Shown here in pieces: positions 12,950 through 25,267 of a stretch of 64,000 bases of DNA. This DNA comes from Sipunculus nudus (Eukaryota; Annelida; Sipuncula; Golfingiida; Sipunculidae): NCBI GenBank assembly GCA_026874595.1, contig CM049308.1, positions 94,851,624 to 94,915,623 of the forward strand. Reading direction: 5' to 3'. The notes beneath the pieces were generated by a model, which was not told the origin of the DNA, ran no database searches, and worked only from the letters and a program-made list of their open reading frames with translations. The position numbers were made by a program, and so were the translations under genes. The stretch's first letter is position 1; each line of letters opens with the position of its first letter.

Positions 12950-13566
12950 GTACATGCTTTATCAATACATCCTGTTATAGCTAATAACTGTATGTTTAAA
13001 CCATCCTGTCTCATCCTTGAAACCACTCTATTTTTCAGGTAAAACACACCATCATTAACTTAAAACACACTGTTGCACAAGCAGAAACCCATCTATCTTC
13101 CTTTTGTCCAGACAAAATCAACATTTATCCTGAGTCCTCTAAATAAACACTTGTCCAACCATCTTTTGTCCCTACAAAACACTACCTGTTGTCCAAGCAA
13201 AACACATCCAGGGAAAAAAATAATTTTGTCCATACAAAGCACAATTTGTTGTCGTGACTAAATAACTTTTGTTTTTACACAACTATATCTGTTGTCCCAG
13301 CAAATTGTTTTCCAGGTAAAATATTATGTTTTCTAAGTAAACAAATCAGCTGTACTGCCAACTGCCATTCATTTTGATGTCCACCTAACCACTTTCTCTG
13401 AAATGGTTCAGCCTGGAAGAGTATTGTATTAGACAGTGATACATATCATTTACAATTTGCTTAGATGTGTACTTTATCATAGAGATGTAAAGTTGTGTCA
13501 ACAAGTTTGACTTATTAACTCATTTGATTCAGGTATTCATTGATATTTGAATTTTCTTTGTTTTAG
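12950..13566. other. Intron with degenerate short repeats
   Basis: About 13040-13320 contains a weak, roughly 45-bp repetition built on TTTTGTCCNNACAAA and AACACAC/TTGTTGTCC motifs. Nothing else was recognised. Confidence 0.5.
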
Positions 13567-13713
13567 GATCTGGTGCTACGGTTCTTAAAACGAGCAGCCG
13601 GTAACCTTCAGCAACCCTTCAAGGTCATTGTCCCTAGTCGCAAGCTGCCAATCAATGACCGACGTCGTATTCTGGCCAAGCAGCTTGGAGATTTTGTCCA
13701 TATTTATAACAAG
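13567..13713 (+). CDS. TTLL5: TTLL5-like exon e (49 codons)
   Basis: Acceptor gttttag, donor AACAAG/gtcagc; phase 0 at both ends. It contains the most diagnostic segment, [11 protein letters not shown], then [19 protein letters not shown] and GDFVHIYNK. Vertebrate TTLL5 has a near-identical block in the region described as a cofactor-interaction domain. Confidence 0.95.
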
Positions 13714-14161
13714 GTCAGCCTCTGATGATATAATCATTACAATAATACCTGTGCCTTCTGCTGTTCCTGCTGTAACCACAATCCTACATTTGTTCTGTTC
13801 AAATAACAATGTACCACTGCTCAACTTTGGAAAGTTAAGATTTGTCAAATACGCAGTGCATAAGATTGTTAGTCAGTGAACATTTAAGAAGATTAAGTAT
13901 TAACAAGCTATGGCTGTACAGAGAGTACAGAAAACTGATTATGATATGTTCAGTTTGTTCTGGTAAAGTTTAAACTTGTTTCCATATTAATTGAAATTCA
14001 GGTAGACCTATAATAATAACTGTTACACACCTGTCTAATAGTGCTGGTTCACCAGCTTGTAAGAATATTATCAAATAATTGAAATGATAGGGTACCAGGG
14101 CTCTGTTGTGCTGTCTGAAATGTAGTGTAATGACTTATGCTGCCCCCTGGTGGTATTTAAG
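13714..14161. other. Intron, nothing recognised
   Basis: A 448-bp intron with a weak acceptor (atttaag). Confidence 0.5.
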
Positions 14162-14283
14162 GAAACTGATCAGTTGAGACAGAGGAACAAGATTGAGAAG
14201 GATCATCTGAGGAGACCGCCGAGCTTCAGCAAAAATGACGGACTCGATGAAGACAAGTTCAACCTTTTTGTTCTCAGTGCAAA
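14162..14283 (+). CDS. TTLL5: TTLL5-like exon f (122 nt)
   Basis: Acceptor gtatttaag, donor GCAAA/gtaagc. It encodes ETDQLRQRNKIEKDHLRRPP then SFSKNDGLDEDKFNLFVLSA, charged and helical. In vertebrate TTLL5 an equivalent charged segment links the two conserved blocks. It ends in phase 2. Confidence 0.85.
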
Positions 14284-14924
14284 GTAAGCTCTGCTGGCTT
14301 GAAGTTGGCATATTGAAGCACAGTGGAGTAAATACCAGTGTGTACCAGTAGGCTTTGCTGTGACACATTGGTTATCCTAAATAGGGAAATCTTTATTATA
14401 ATTCAACATTTGTTAACCTATGTACTCATGTAAAATATTGTTATACTATATGCAATTTGAATTAGTTAAGTGTGAAGGGGCCCAATCAGCTATCTGACTG
14501 TTATAAACTAAAGGTAATCTCTTGGAGCTTTCATAAAAAGAGTCCAGAAAACGTGGTATCACCACACACAGGCTGTTTGTTTTGTATTAACGTGTTTATA
14601 ATATGTGGGGGGCCCACCAAAATAAAACAAATTCAAAAAAGGCATATGGCAGCAAGTCAGATAAGCCAGAGCTTGACAAATGTCATTTTGAAACAAGTGA
14701 CCTTTCTACCTCCCCATATATACAACCTACCACCTTATGTTACATGTTTTCCCTGTTTGTCAACATTGCTGTGTTTACACACATGTTGTTGATAAATAAG
14801 TTCACACATCCTTCATGAAGGCCTTATAAGAACTAAAATTACCCTTAGATCATTAATTTATACACAGAGGAAGCCAGAAAAAAAGTTCTTTTTCAAAAGG
14901 TAGGTGATTGGGCACCTTTAAATA

Positions 14925-15460
14925 TTGGTGACCTTGTCCCATTTTTAAGGTCACACAGCTATTAATAAAAATGTGTCCTCTTTTCTCAAGAACCACTTGA
15001 AGGATTGTTATAAAATATGGTTGGCCTTTTGGCCTTGGTGATCTGTGGCCTGCTGGCTGTGACTGATGCACCAGACAGCTGGGCACCACCCACAGCATCC
15101 TACAGCAATACAAATTTTTTATCACCATTCTCAAGTTTTGCCTTGTGAGCAGGATATCTCAAAGAGAATTCAACATAGGTATTTTTTCATTTCTTCATGG
15201 CAGATGTATATCCCAATCAGATTTAAGTATGGGTCACCTTGACCTACTTTTCAAGGTCACACAGCCATTTTACAAAAAAAACTTATGCAAATTTCTCAGG
15301 AGATTCACCAGATGGGCGGGTATGGAACATGGAGGTGTATTTATGGTCCTTTGTGATCTATAACTCCTGCACCAGGCTTATGGCGCCACCTGCAGTATCT
15401 GAATTTTTACGAATTTTTATTACCTTAATCAATGTTTGCCTTGTGAGCAAATATCAAATA
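14925..15460. repeat. Two ~300-bp tandem units of a dispersed repeat
   Basis: Two divergent head-to-tail units share GTGACCTTG/TTGACCT…AAGGTCACACAGC, a ggcgccacc-like stretch and TTTGCCTTGTGAGCA. This vocabulary recurs in the elements at 21.4-22.6 and 33-42 kb, so it is part of the same wider dispersed family. It sits inside a TTLL5 intron. Confidence 0.55.
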
Positions 15461-15798
15461 AAGAATGGAACACTGGTACTGCTTTTGTCAGGGAAGATGT
15501 GTAGCAACTTAATCTCAGTCAAGTTCAAAGACAGGAGCGTTGTACCCTCAAGTGTTGCTGAAGACATCCGGTTTTACCAGTATACTCTACAAGTGTTTAT
15601 CATCATACAGATCTATATCACTTCTGTTACAACACCGTCAAAGGTACTAGATTGCTCTGTCATTCAAATTTACAACTTGAAATATAGACATTTGTTCAGA
15701 TAAACATCAGTGTGAGAATAAATATTTTGTGCTGTTAATTATACTACTGGACATTGTGGTGTCATTAAAATAATCTGACACTGTATGATTGTTTTCAG

Positions 15799-16019
15799 TG
15801 AGAGTGAGTTGGAAGAGGTGCTCACCACATATACTAAGCTCAACAAATCTGCCAGCATCTTTCTTGGCAGCAACTCTAAGTCTACTTATGAACACAAAGC
15901 TCCACCCCCTCAGTCAGCATCCAGCATTTCTAGCGATACTGGTCTGGCTCGGAGGAAAGACGTACCCATCGACAGACTCGAGGAACCACCTAAAATCACC
16001 AGCCATCCTGACGGTCACG
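15799..16019 (+). CDS. TTLL5: TTLL5-like exon g (221 nt)
   Basis: Acceptor gttttcag, donor GGTCACG/gtaaac. It begins NESELEEVLTTYTKLNKSAS and continues IFLGSNSKSTYEHK, strongly TTLL5-like, then a Ser/Pro-rich stretch and RKDVPIDRLEEPPKITSHPD. It ends in phase 1. Confidence 0.95.
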
Positions 16020-16082
16020 GTAAACACATGCTCATTTCTCTCAGTACACCACCATTTTAGACCATTCTTGCTCAGTCTATTT

Positions 16083-16172
16083 AGATATAGGCTTTTCTCC
16101 TGTATAGTCCAGTTATAGATCAGTTCTAGATATAGGCTTTTCTCCTATATAGTCCAGTTATACATCAGTTCT
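16083..16172. repeat. 45-bp tandem duplication
   Basis: A segment beginning AGATATAGGCTTTTCTCC is duplicated once in tandem (16083 and 16128) with two or three differences. Intron. Confidence 0.8.
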
Positions 16173-16591
16173 GTTATTTTTAGTCACTGCACATGTTTAC
16201 TGTCAACACACTTGCTTATTTTCCCCTGAACCAGGTACAGTAGATGATCTTTTCAAGTGGACATGATCAAATATAAGTCTCAAATACTGAACAATTCCAG
16301 ACCTGATATAACTGTGAATATAAACCACAGTCAGCCGTTGTTCAATCCTCACCATTTCAGCTCCAAAGCTGTGAACTTTTCAGAAGTGATTGGAAGAATA
16401 ATATATCAGTTTAAGTGATTAATGCTCATAGTTAAATGTATTGCTATTAGTAATACAGTTATACAATAAGACATTTAATACATATTGAAACAAGAATGAT
16501 ACAGAGAGAGTAGGATGATGTATGGGGAAATCAGTGTTTAACTCTTAATTTACAATGGCTTATGTAAGAATGATATCTGTAAAAAAAAATC

Positions 16592-18826
16592 TCAGTGCCT
16601 GTGTCACCCTCTGTGTACATCTCAGTGTTGACGGCTGTTTACTGTGTCTTCAGTGCCTGTGATCTCTCTGTACCTCTCCATGTTGACAGCTGTTTACTGT
16701 GTCTTCAGTGCCTGTGTGACAGTGTCCTCTCTGTGTACCTCTCCATGTTGACAGCTGTTTACTGTGTCTTCAGTGCCTATGTCACACTCTGTGTACTGCT
16801 TCATGTTGACATGTTTACTGTGTCCTCAATGCCTGTGATCTCTCTGTACCTCTCTGTGTTGACAGCTGTTAACTGTGTCTTCAGTGCCTGTGTGACAGTG
16901 TCCTCTCTGTGTACCTCTCCATGTTGACAGCTGGTTACTGTGTCTTCAGTGCCTATGTCAACCTCTGTGTACCTCTCCATGTTGACAGCTGGTTACTGTG
17001 TCTTCAGTGCCTATGTCAACCTCTGTGTACCTCTCCATGTTGATGGCTGTTTACTGTGTCTTCAGTGCCTGTGTTCTCTCTGTACCTCTCTATGTTGACA
17101 GCTGTTTACTGTGTCTTTAGTGCCTGTGTCCTCTCTGTGTACCTCTTCATGTTGACAGCTGTTGAATTTGTCTTCAGTGCCTGTATCATCCTCTGTGTAC
17201 AATTCCATGTTGATGGCTGTTGTCTTCAGTGCTTGTGTCACCCTCTGTGTACCCCTCCATGTTGACAGCTGTTTACTGTGTCTTCAATGCCTGTGTGAAA
17301 GTGTCCTCTCTGTGTACCTCTCCATGTTGACAGCTGTTTACTGTGTCTTCAGTGTCTGTGTCCTCTGTGTACCTCTCGATGTTGACAGCTGTTTACTGTG
17401 TCTTCAGTGCCTGTGTTCTCTCTGTACCTCTCCATGTTGACAGCTGGTTACTGTGTCTTCAGTATCTGTGTCCTCTGTGTACCTCTCCATGTTGACAGCT
17501 GTTTACTGTGTCTTCAGTGCCTGTGTTCTCTCTGTACCTCTCCATGTTGACAGCTGTTTACTGTGTCTTCAGTGCCTATGTCACCCTCTGTGTACCTCTC
17601 CATGTTGACATCCGTTTACTGTGTCTTCAGTGCCTGTGTTCTCTCTGTACCTCTCTATGTTGACAGCTGTTAACAGTGTCTTCAGTGCCTCTGTGACAGT
17701 GTCCTCTCTGTGTACCTCTCCATGTGTTGACAGCTGGTTACTGTGTCTTCAGTGCCTGTGTCCTCTGTGTACCTCTCCATGTTGACAGCTGTTTACTGTG
17801 TCTTCAGTGCCTGTGTTCTCTGTGTACCTCTCCATGTTGAAAGCTGTTTACTGTGTCTTCAGTGCCTGTGTCACCCTCTGTGTACCTCTCCATGTTGACA
17901 GCTGTTTACTGTGTCATAGTTGCCTGTGGCCCCTCTGTTCACCTCTCCATGTTGATGGCTGTTTACTGTGTTGTCATTGTCTGTGTACCTCTCCATGTGT
18001 TGACAGCTGGTTACTGTGTCATCATTGCCTGTGTCCCCTCTGTTTACCTCTCCATGTTGATGGATGTTTACTGTGTCTTCATTGCCTGTGTTCCCATCTG
18101 TGTACCGCTCCATGTTGACAGCTGTTTACTGTGTCTTCAGTGCCTTGGTCCCCCTCTATTTACCTCTCCATGTTGACAACTGTATACTGTGTCATAGTTG
18201 CCTGTGGCCCCTCTGTTCACCTCTCCATGTTGAGGGCTGTTTACTGTGTTGTCATTGTCTGTGTACCTCTCCATGTGTTGACAGCTGGTTACTGTGTCTT
18301 CAGTGCCTGTGTCACCCTCTGTGTCCCTCTCCATGTTGACAGCTGTTTACTGTGTCATCATTGCCTGTGTCCCCTCTGTTTACCTCTCCATGTTGATGGA
18401 TGTTTACTGTGTCTTCAGTGCCTGTGTCACCCTCTGTGTCCCTCTCCATGTTGACAGCTGTTTACTGTGTCTTCAGAGCCTTGGTCCCCCTCTGTGTACC
18501 TCTCCATGTTGACAGCTGTATACTGTGTCGTCATTGCCTGTGTTCCCATCTGTGTACCTCTCCGTGTTGAAAGCTGTTTACTATGTCTTCAAAGCCTGTG
18601 TCACCCTCTGTGTACCTCTCCATGTTGACGGCTGTTTACTGTGTCTTCATTGCCTGTGTTTTCTCTGTACCTCTCCATGTTGACGGCTGTATACTGTGAT
18701 TTCAGTGCCTGTGTCACCCTCTGTGTACCTCTCCATGTTGACGGCTGTTTACTGTGTCTTCATTGCCTGTTTTCTCTGTACCTCTCCATGTTGACGGCTG
18801 TTTACTGTGTCTTCAGTGCCTGCAGC
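16592..18826 (+). repeat. ~55-bp minisatellite carrying splice-acceptor copies, about 40 units
   Basis: Units vary from about 48 to 61 bp and contain TGTGTCTTCAGTGCCTGTG, a CTCTGTGTACCTCTCCATG segment and TTGACAGCTGTTTAC. The last unit runs without a break into the acceptor of TTLL5 exon h (tgtgtcttcag/TGCCTGCAG). The array therefore consists of repeated copies of an intron 3' end. Variants replace CTTCAG with CATCATTG, CATAGTTG or GTCATTG in the 17.9-18.6 kb part, and the group of variants itself recurs (17.9-18.1 and 18.2-18.4 kb), suggesting block duplication. Confidence 0.95.
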
Positions 18827-19047
18827 AAAGAATAACTTCCATTCAGAGCCAAATCAGGACTTAGTATTGGATCAAGCATCATCTCACATGGATGGGCGCC
18901 ACCTGGGGATGCCAGGCGGAACCATGGCACCCTCTAACAGCTACCAAAGTAACAACATGTCCTCTTATGCCCGTGCTGTCGCCATCTATAGTGCTAAGCC
19001 TAACATGCTTCAAGCTAGACCTCGTTCTGCCAGTCAAAAAGCTTCAG
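18817..19047 (+). CDS. TTLL5: TTLL5-like exon h (231 nt)
   Basis: The acceptor lies in the last minisatellite unit (tgtgtcttcag at 18816); a second AG at 18825 would drop three codons in frame. Donor GCTTCAG/gtaacc. It encodes VPAAKNNFHSEPNQDLVLDQ, then SYARAVAIYSAKPNMLQARP and RSASQKAS. Phase 1 in and out. The product looks disordered apart from the ARAVAIYSAK helix. Confidence 0.85.
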
Positions 19048-21420
19048 GTAACCTGCCCTCACTATCATCTTTTGTCATTATTGTGCAGTGATTTGTGTGC
19101 GATGATCATTGTAGGGTGATTATTGTTTGGCGATTACTGTATTGTTAATATTGTATGGTAATTAGTAATATTGAATTGTATGATGATTATCACAATGACC
19201 TTCTTTTGATTATTGTTGAAATGGAGATTTATTTCTGAGGAAAATAAAGGATTACAAACATCTCTTCAAATGTACATTACATACATTATCTTAGCATTAT
19301 TGTTGACAAACATTTACCCTGTTGAACTTGAATAAAATATTTTCATTAAAATGGAAAAAAAGATAGCTCGATTTAAAGTCAACAGGAATGTACAATTTTG
19401 TTTTTAAGTTTCCACTTTGTAACTCACCTTTTAAAAGAAAATGACCTTGCAACCCAGTTATGGACTAGTTGCATCTGTTGTGTAACATAACTTTACATAT
19501 CTGGACATTTCTCCCTGGCAAGGACAGGAAAAGATATCTAAGTGTTTTGGTGTCTGTGATGGAACTCCATGAAATACTTAAATAAATTCAAATTTGAAGC
19601 CAAAATGTTATTTTTTTTATAATTGTCTTTTTAATATATCTATGCAATATATTATTATCATATGACATAAAATTCAGTGAGTGTTTTTGTTAGAGGCAGT
19701 TCACTGGCACACATGGCAGCCATTTTCTGGCAGCCATGACAATTCTCCTGTTGCACAAACTGCTATAAAAATTAGCACTTAAAATTATTTTTTGGTATTT
19801 TATAGTTTTGCAAAACTATGCCACAGGACTGCATTTATATAATCAACATATGATAATTTATCAATCTGTGTCCGTTTTTGGCTTAAAATTTTGGCATTAA
19901 GTGGATGTTTCATGATGTTTAGTTACTTGTACCCAAAAACTGGTGTTTAAGGTCTTTTGGGGGACCCTTAGATGTAGGCAGGTGGTCTTAGGATATTTAA
20001 TGACAAGAGCACAAAACAGCATTAAAATGTGTTTGATCAAAAACACTTACTGGTGTAATCTGTGAATAAAACAATCTGAAGAACAGCTGTTCCTGTTAAT
20101 CCCCTCTAACCAATGGTTACTCTAAGGATAAGCATAACTAAGATATCACCAGACTAAAATATCTGATATGTCGAAATTTATTTGTTGCAGGACACTTGCA
20201 CTTACTGAAATCTAGAAATACAAACAATATATAAAATCATTCATAACTAAAATAAACTGGACCCTGCTCAAGAAAACTGGTCTGTATCAATCACATTGAT
20301 TCAGTTAGAATGTGATAAAAAGCTTAAATTGATACAACCTGTGCATTTTTGCACATAACTTTATTTCAGGTAAAACAAAAGTAGATTCCTCCATTCAAGC
20401 TTATAGAATTTGTTTGTTTTTTTATCAGATTTTAGATTATTCCAAACAATTATTGACAAACAGCTGAACATTTCTCTTCCCATGCTCTTCCCTACGTGCC
20501 CTTACCTAGCTGCTCAGACTACTTACATCATATGTTTCTGTTTTGTTTTAGCATTTATCCTAATGACTTTCACATAACCTTGTCCTTTTACTTAAGTGCA
20601 GCCCCTGACCATGATGTGACCTTGACCTTTCATGTGCTCTGCCTTCCACCTCTCTTTGCAAGTAGCCATGGTGACCATTTTCCACTTGTGTTTCAGTTAC
20701 CAATAAAAGAAAAAGTAAGAAGAGCTTGGTATGATTTCTGTTTAATCTTGTAGTTTGACAGTTGGTTTGTATTCAGGGTTTGCTGTGATGGTTTGAGAAG
20801 GAACAGAAAAGCGGTCATGTTAAATACTGTCATGTTACATGATTTAACCTGACATCACACTCAGTGGATCATCCTCCTTATTGAAATGATCTTCCGGCAG
20901 AAATCATGGATATTTCAGTCATAATTTTACATTTTACACCAATTATAACTTTATCGAAATTGTGAGGGCCATGTATATACTAACACAAAATGACCTCAAA
21001 CATGTTAGTTGGAGACCATACTGTATCTTATTTATTTTGACACATTCATTAATGGTTTATGTTTGCATTTGATTGATTTTATTCTAACTTGTAGTAAAAT
21101 ATATAAAATTTTACTAAAATCTGTATCCCTCAATTATGATCCGCTGCCTCATCATTGGAATTAGGTCATGCCTCCTTTATATTTTTTTACTCAGGGGCAT
21201 GACTCAGTAATTGAGTATGACAAGGTTTTGTTTGAAATATGTCATGGGGCATTAGAAATGAGACTAATTGTGTCCACCAAAATGAAGTTTTGCGGATACT
21301 ATGTTTTTGACAGGGTTCTGCTGTCGCCAACATCGCATTCCTTAACAGAGAACTCCTCTGAGACCCTTGGATCAATCTTTCTGCAACCGGGGATAGTTAT
21401 TTACTTACTTATGTAGTTTT
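19048..21420. other. Intron, nothing recognised
   Basis: AT-rich intron. Short ORFs exist but have neither splice-compatible borders nor recognisable products. Confidence 0.5.
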
Positions 21421-22660
21421 GTATAACAAAGACTAGTGGTGCTACCTGCAGTCCTTATAGTGCAATATGAATCTTGGTGTCTTTTTGATAACAGCCCTTA
21501 TCCTAGGAGTGGTTTAATGTATTGAGCTGAAATTTTGCATATCCAAAGATTGTGGATCTCTCCCTCTCATACTCTAGACTGGTGGTGCAACCTAAAATGA
21601 TTTTGGTGTTGCGTCCATCCATGTGTCTGTCATTTGTTCGTCTAAGTGATTAATTCAATGTATTGGGCTGATATTGTTCATGTCCCTAGACCTTGGATAC
21701 CTCCATCCCATATTTAAGACTGGTGGGACCATCTGCAATAGTTTTTGTGTGGCATCCATCCATACATTTCCTTCAAGTGAAAATTGCTCATATCTCGGGA
21801 GTTGTTCAATGTATGGGCCTGAAATGTGGCATGTACATCCATTTAGGAGAGATATTTCGAAGACCAGACAGGTAGCGCCAATTACTATTCCGTTTTCATA
21901 GTATAAATTTATGCTGTTTTCTCAGGAGTGATTTGCCATATTGGCCTAAAATTGTGCATGTCCATAGATCTTGGAAATCTCCATCTCGTGGCATCTGGTG
22001 GCACCATCTGCAATCATTTTTGTGTGGAATCCATCTGTATGTTTGCTTCAGGTGAAAATTGCTTATATCTCTGGAGTGGTTCAATGTTTTGGTCTGAAAT
22101 TTGGCATGTCCATTTATCTTTGACAGTTTTCTAATAGACCAGACAGGTGGTGCCACCTTCCTGTTTTCATAGAATACATGAATACCTTCTTCTCAGGAGT
22201 GATTTTCCCTATTAGCCAGATATTGTGCATGTCAATAGATCTGTGATACCTCCATCTTGTATTCAAGACTGGTGGCACCATCTGCAATTGTTTTTTGCAT
22301 GCTGTTTATCTGTCTGTTTGCTTTGGTTAAAATCCCTACTATCTGAGGAGTGGATGGCTGTATCAGCCTGAAATTCTGGCATGTTCATGCCACCTGCTGT
22401 TGTTTTTATTATATAATACATTGATGCACTTTTTCTCAGTAGTTCATTGGCATCCTGGCCTGAACTCTTGCGTGGTGTTTCCATCTGTAGATTTGTTCTT
22501 GGTGAAAATTGCACATATATGAGGAGTTAATTGACATCATTGATGCCACAAATTTGGAATCATGTCATGTCAGGAACATTCCATGCCTTACTTTACCCAT
22601 GCCTCTGTGATATGGCGGATACACGTAGTCGCTTGTCGACTACCAGTATTCTAGTTAAAA
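21421..22660. repeat. Dispersed repeat with ~273-bp internal tandem units
   Basis: CTGGTGGNACCATCTGCAAT recurs at about 21718, 21991 and 22266 with matching surroundings (ATCCATC…GAAAATTGC…GGAGTGGTTCAATG). The element closes with a small hairpin GTAGTCG/CGACTAC (22625-22643) and CCAGTATTCTAGTT. No coding capacity. Confidence 0.65.
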
Positions 22661-23177
22661 CATTGGAGATGACTGTGTCATGAAATCACCATAAGAAAGT
22701 TTATCTGCAGAATGAATACAGAATTTTATCAGTTGTATGTATGAGGTAAATTACAGTATATTCCTCCATGACTAAAACATCAAAGCCCAAATTATGTAAT
22801 ATCTGTTACGTCGATGACAAACTTTAAAAAAAAATATGCCATATCAGTTGATAGATGTCCTTAAGTGCAAGGATGGTCAACAGGAACTAGTTGAACAGAA
22901 ACAAGATTACCATAAACCTACACTCAACACAAAGGAGAAGCTTATTTGATCAAGTCTAAAGCATTCCATGTTTCAGCTGATGAAGTTTCCCATTGAAGAG
23001 GAATATCATTGTGTCTATGGGGGTTGTTCTTAATCACATGGAAAGGAAAAAATGTTGCTGCAAATGTGACTTCTTGTTAATTGTAAAATTAAGAATTAAA
23101 CTGCCCCACAATATTGCCAGTGTATTATGATAATTATACATTATTAACAGTTTTGTTGTTTGGTGTTTTGACCATAG

Positions 23178-23207
23178 GTGGCAGCACTAAGAGGAAAGTG
23201 AGCCGAG
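23178..23207 (+). CDS. TTLL5: Candidate 30-nt TTLL5-like microexon (optional)
   Basis: Flanked by acceptor tgaccatag and donor CCGAG/gtgatc, phase 1 on both sides, so it can be included or skipped without breaking the frame. It would add GGSTKRKVSR between KAS and ASTGRTRP. If the donor is not used, the frame stops at the TAG at 23223-23225, giving a short alternative C-terminus. The donor is weak, and no homology supports it directly. Confidence 0.4.
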
Positions 23208-23942
23208 GTGATCTGCACTCGTAGTTCTTGTTATCAGATTCACTGTTTAATTTATGCACAGTTAGGTTGGAAACTCTGACTCACAGCCAGGCCCACAATT
23301 CCAAACTTGTACAGATGGCACCACCAGTCTTTGTAGCTCTTCAGTTTTAGAGGCAGTAACAGCTCTTTCTCTGCTCCGTCCATGTGCAGCTTTTATTCCC
23401 AGTCTCTGTTAGTTATAACTTCATATGTCAGTATAACATGATTTCACTTCAGCCTAACTACAATATATTTTTCACTTATAATTCACTCTCAGCCTTATCT
23501 TTCTCCTGTGGGGTGTTTTCAGTGTTATCTACATGGCTGCCATGAGTGGTATAACACAAAAACACCAGAGCTCTCTCATGGCCAGCTCTAGACTACTGGT
23601 ATCATACTTTTGATGTGTGTATATAATTTAAACTCGGGTGGTTTTGAGCTTCCTGCCTGACTGTGCTGACCAGTTGTTACTTTGACCTTGACTTGGTGGT
23701 TTTCTAGCTTGGGTTACTACTTCTAACAGTTGTAAGATGCCCCTGGATGATTATTAACAATGAGAAAAAATACATGAATACCATGATATAAAAAAATAAT
23801 ACTGTTCATTTCCTATGAAAACATTTAATTTGTGAATGATTTAAATTTTTAAGACTTTATCCAGATATATACTCATCATCATTATTTCATTAAATTCCTG
23901 TCGCCATGACAACAATTTGATTCTTCAATATTATTGCAACAG

Positions 23943-24050
23943 CTTCCACAGGTCGTACCCGGCCGATGTCTGCAACCACTGTACCCCCTGCCATCAATCA
24001 ACCACGCCGACCAATGACAGCATCACAACGAGAGAAGCCAGATGGGGCAG
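23943..24050 (+). CDS. TTLL5: TTLL5-like exon i (108 nt)
   Basis: Acceptor ttgcaacag, donor GGCAG/gtgagt, phase 1 in and out. It encodes the basic, proline-rich segment ASTGRTRPMSATTVPPAINQ then PRRPMTASQREKPDGA, probably disordered. Confidence 0.85.
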
Positions 24051-24372
24051 GTGAGTGGACTTGTAATATACTACAGATCAGGTACAAATGAAGTACTTGT
24101 AAGCAGGGTATGCAAGCTCCCAAAAGCCACGATGAGATTTAAATGAAATATTTTGGAGAGAAGTATGATTTATTTAAATTTCCAGAGCCAGAGTTATATA
24201 AAGGATAAATAGATCATCTTTTATGAACAACTATATGATCAGAAGCTGGTGCTACCATCCAGCAGGAATATTTAGTACTATAAAGAGGCACAGACAAAGC
24301 ATTCATATCATTTAAGAGTTGAACTATGCTCTTTAAATAAACATACTGTTTGCATTACAGGGTTATGGGCTG

Positions 24373-24455
24373 TTTTAGTTATGACGGCAGTGGTTTTGGT
24401 GTTTGTCAGTGCTTTCCAGCTTTAGTTATGACGGCAGTGGTTTTGGTGTTTGTCT
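24373..24455. repeat. Short direct duplication just before exon j
   Basis: TTTAGTTATGACGGCAGTGG and the following TTTTGGTGTTTGTC occur twice, about 47 bp apart, immediately upstream of the acceptor of exon j. Confidence 0.8.
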
Positions 24456-24474
24456 AGCTTTATTTATTTTCCAG

Positions 24475-25267
24475 AAGCCAGCACTATGACGGAGGTACAG
24501 GAGGAGGTGGTGATGAACGCGGCTCTCCAGAGGATCGCCAGCAGACAGCAGCAGAGGCAGTATGCAGCTAAAGCTTCAGGACTGTTACAGTCAGAGCAGT
24601 CTGCTGGTGACCCTGTGGACCATCATCAGCCCAGTCGTTCCTGGGCTGGACTTCATGACTCACAAAGTACCGCCCTGAGCAGCATCCCACCCCCGTCTGA
24701 GGCCTTCACCATGTATAATTCTCAGGAGAGTAAGACCCCACATCAAAACCTTTATAACAGTCAAATGTTTGTCAACAGCCGTCACTCCCACCCAGCAGAG
24801 AGCCGTGATTCACATGGCACCATATTGGTGGATGCCAGTGGTGGGCTGAGTCACGTCAGTAACGGCACAAACAACAGTAATAAAAAACCAGTCACCAGTG
24901 CCAGTGAGACGTTTGAGAACTTCGTTGCTGACACAGCTCCATTTTATGATCATACAGCTGTGCATTCTTACAGCACAGCATCAGGTGCAGCACCTTCTGG
25001 CAGCACGTACAGCCCAAGTAAAGGCAGCACTGATTACCTGCTGGCTCAGCAGCAGCAGTTCATCAGACACCAGAACCTGATGGAGCAGAGCCGGGCTCTG
25101 TTACAGCAGAGCAAGGCCAAGCACCAGGCCATGGTAGCACAAGCCCACGCAGCTCAGAAGGTCACACCAGAGACAGAGCCAGCCACAGCAATGCAAAAAT
25201 ACTTACCAAAACCACCACCGAAACCCTCGTCAGCCAAGAAACCTGTTGGAGGACACAGACTCGTCAG
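24475..25267 (+). CDS. TTLL5: TTLL5-like exon j (793 nt, large Q/S-rich exon)
   Basis: Acceptor tattttccag, donor GTCAG/gtaaag. It opens with EASTMTEVQEEVVMNAALQR and IASRQQQRQYAAKASGLL (helical, glutamine-rich). A long Ser/His/Asn-rich disordered middle follows, then a second coiled, Q-rich helix (LLAQQQQFIRHQNLMEQSRA, LLQQSKAKHQAMVAQAHAAQ) and the tail PKPPPKPSSAKKPVGGHRLV. The paired helices look like a protein-interaction module. Phase 1 in, phase 2 out. Confidence 0.9.

Noticed and set aside
16595-18835. Many Cys/Leu/Val-rich open frames of 60-110 codons
   Set aside because: Products of the ~55-bp array read in different frames and strands, without independent coding evidence.
23178-23225. 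True 3' end of the TTLL5 gene at the TAG at 23225
   Set aside because: The frame continues through exons i, j and k with good splice sites and matching phases, so this is at most an alternative end.
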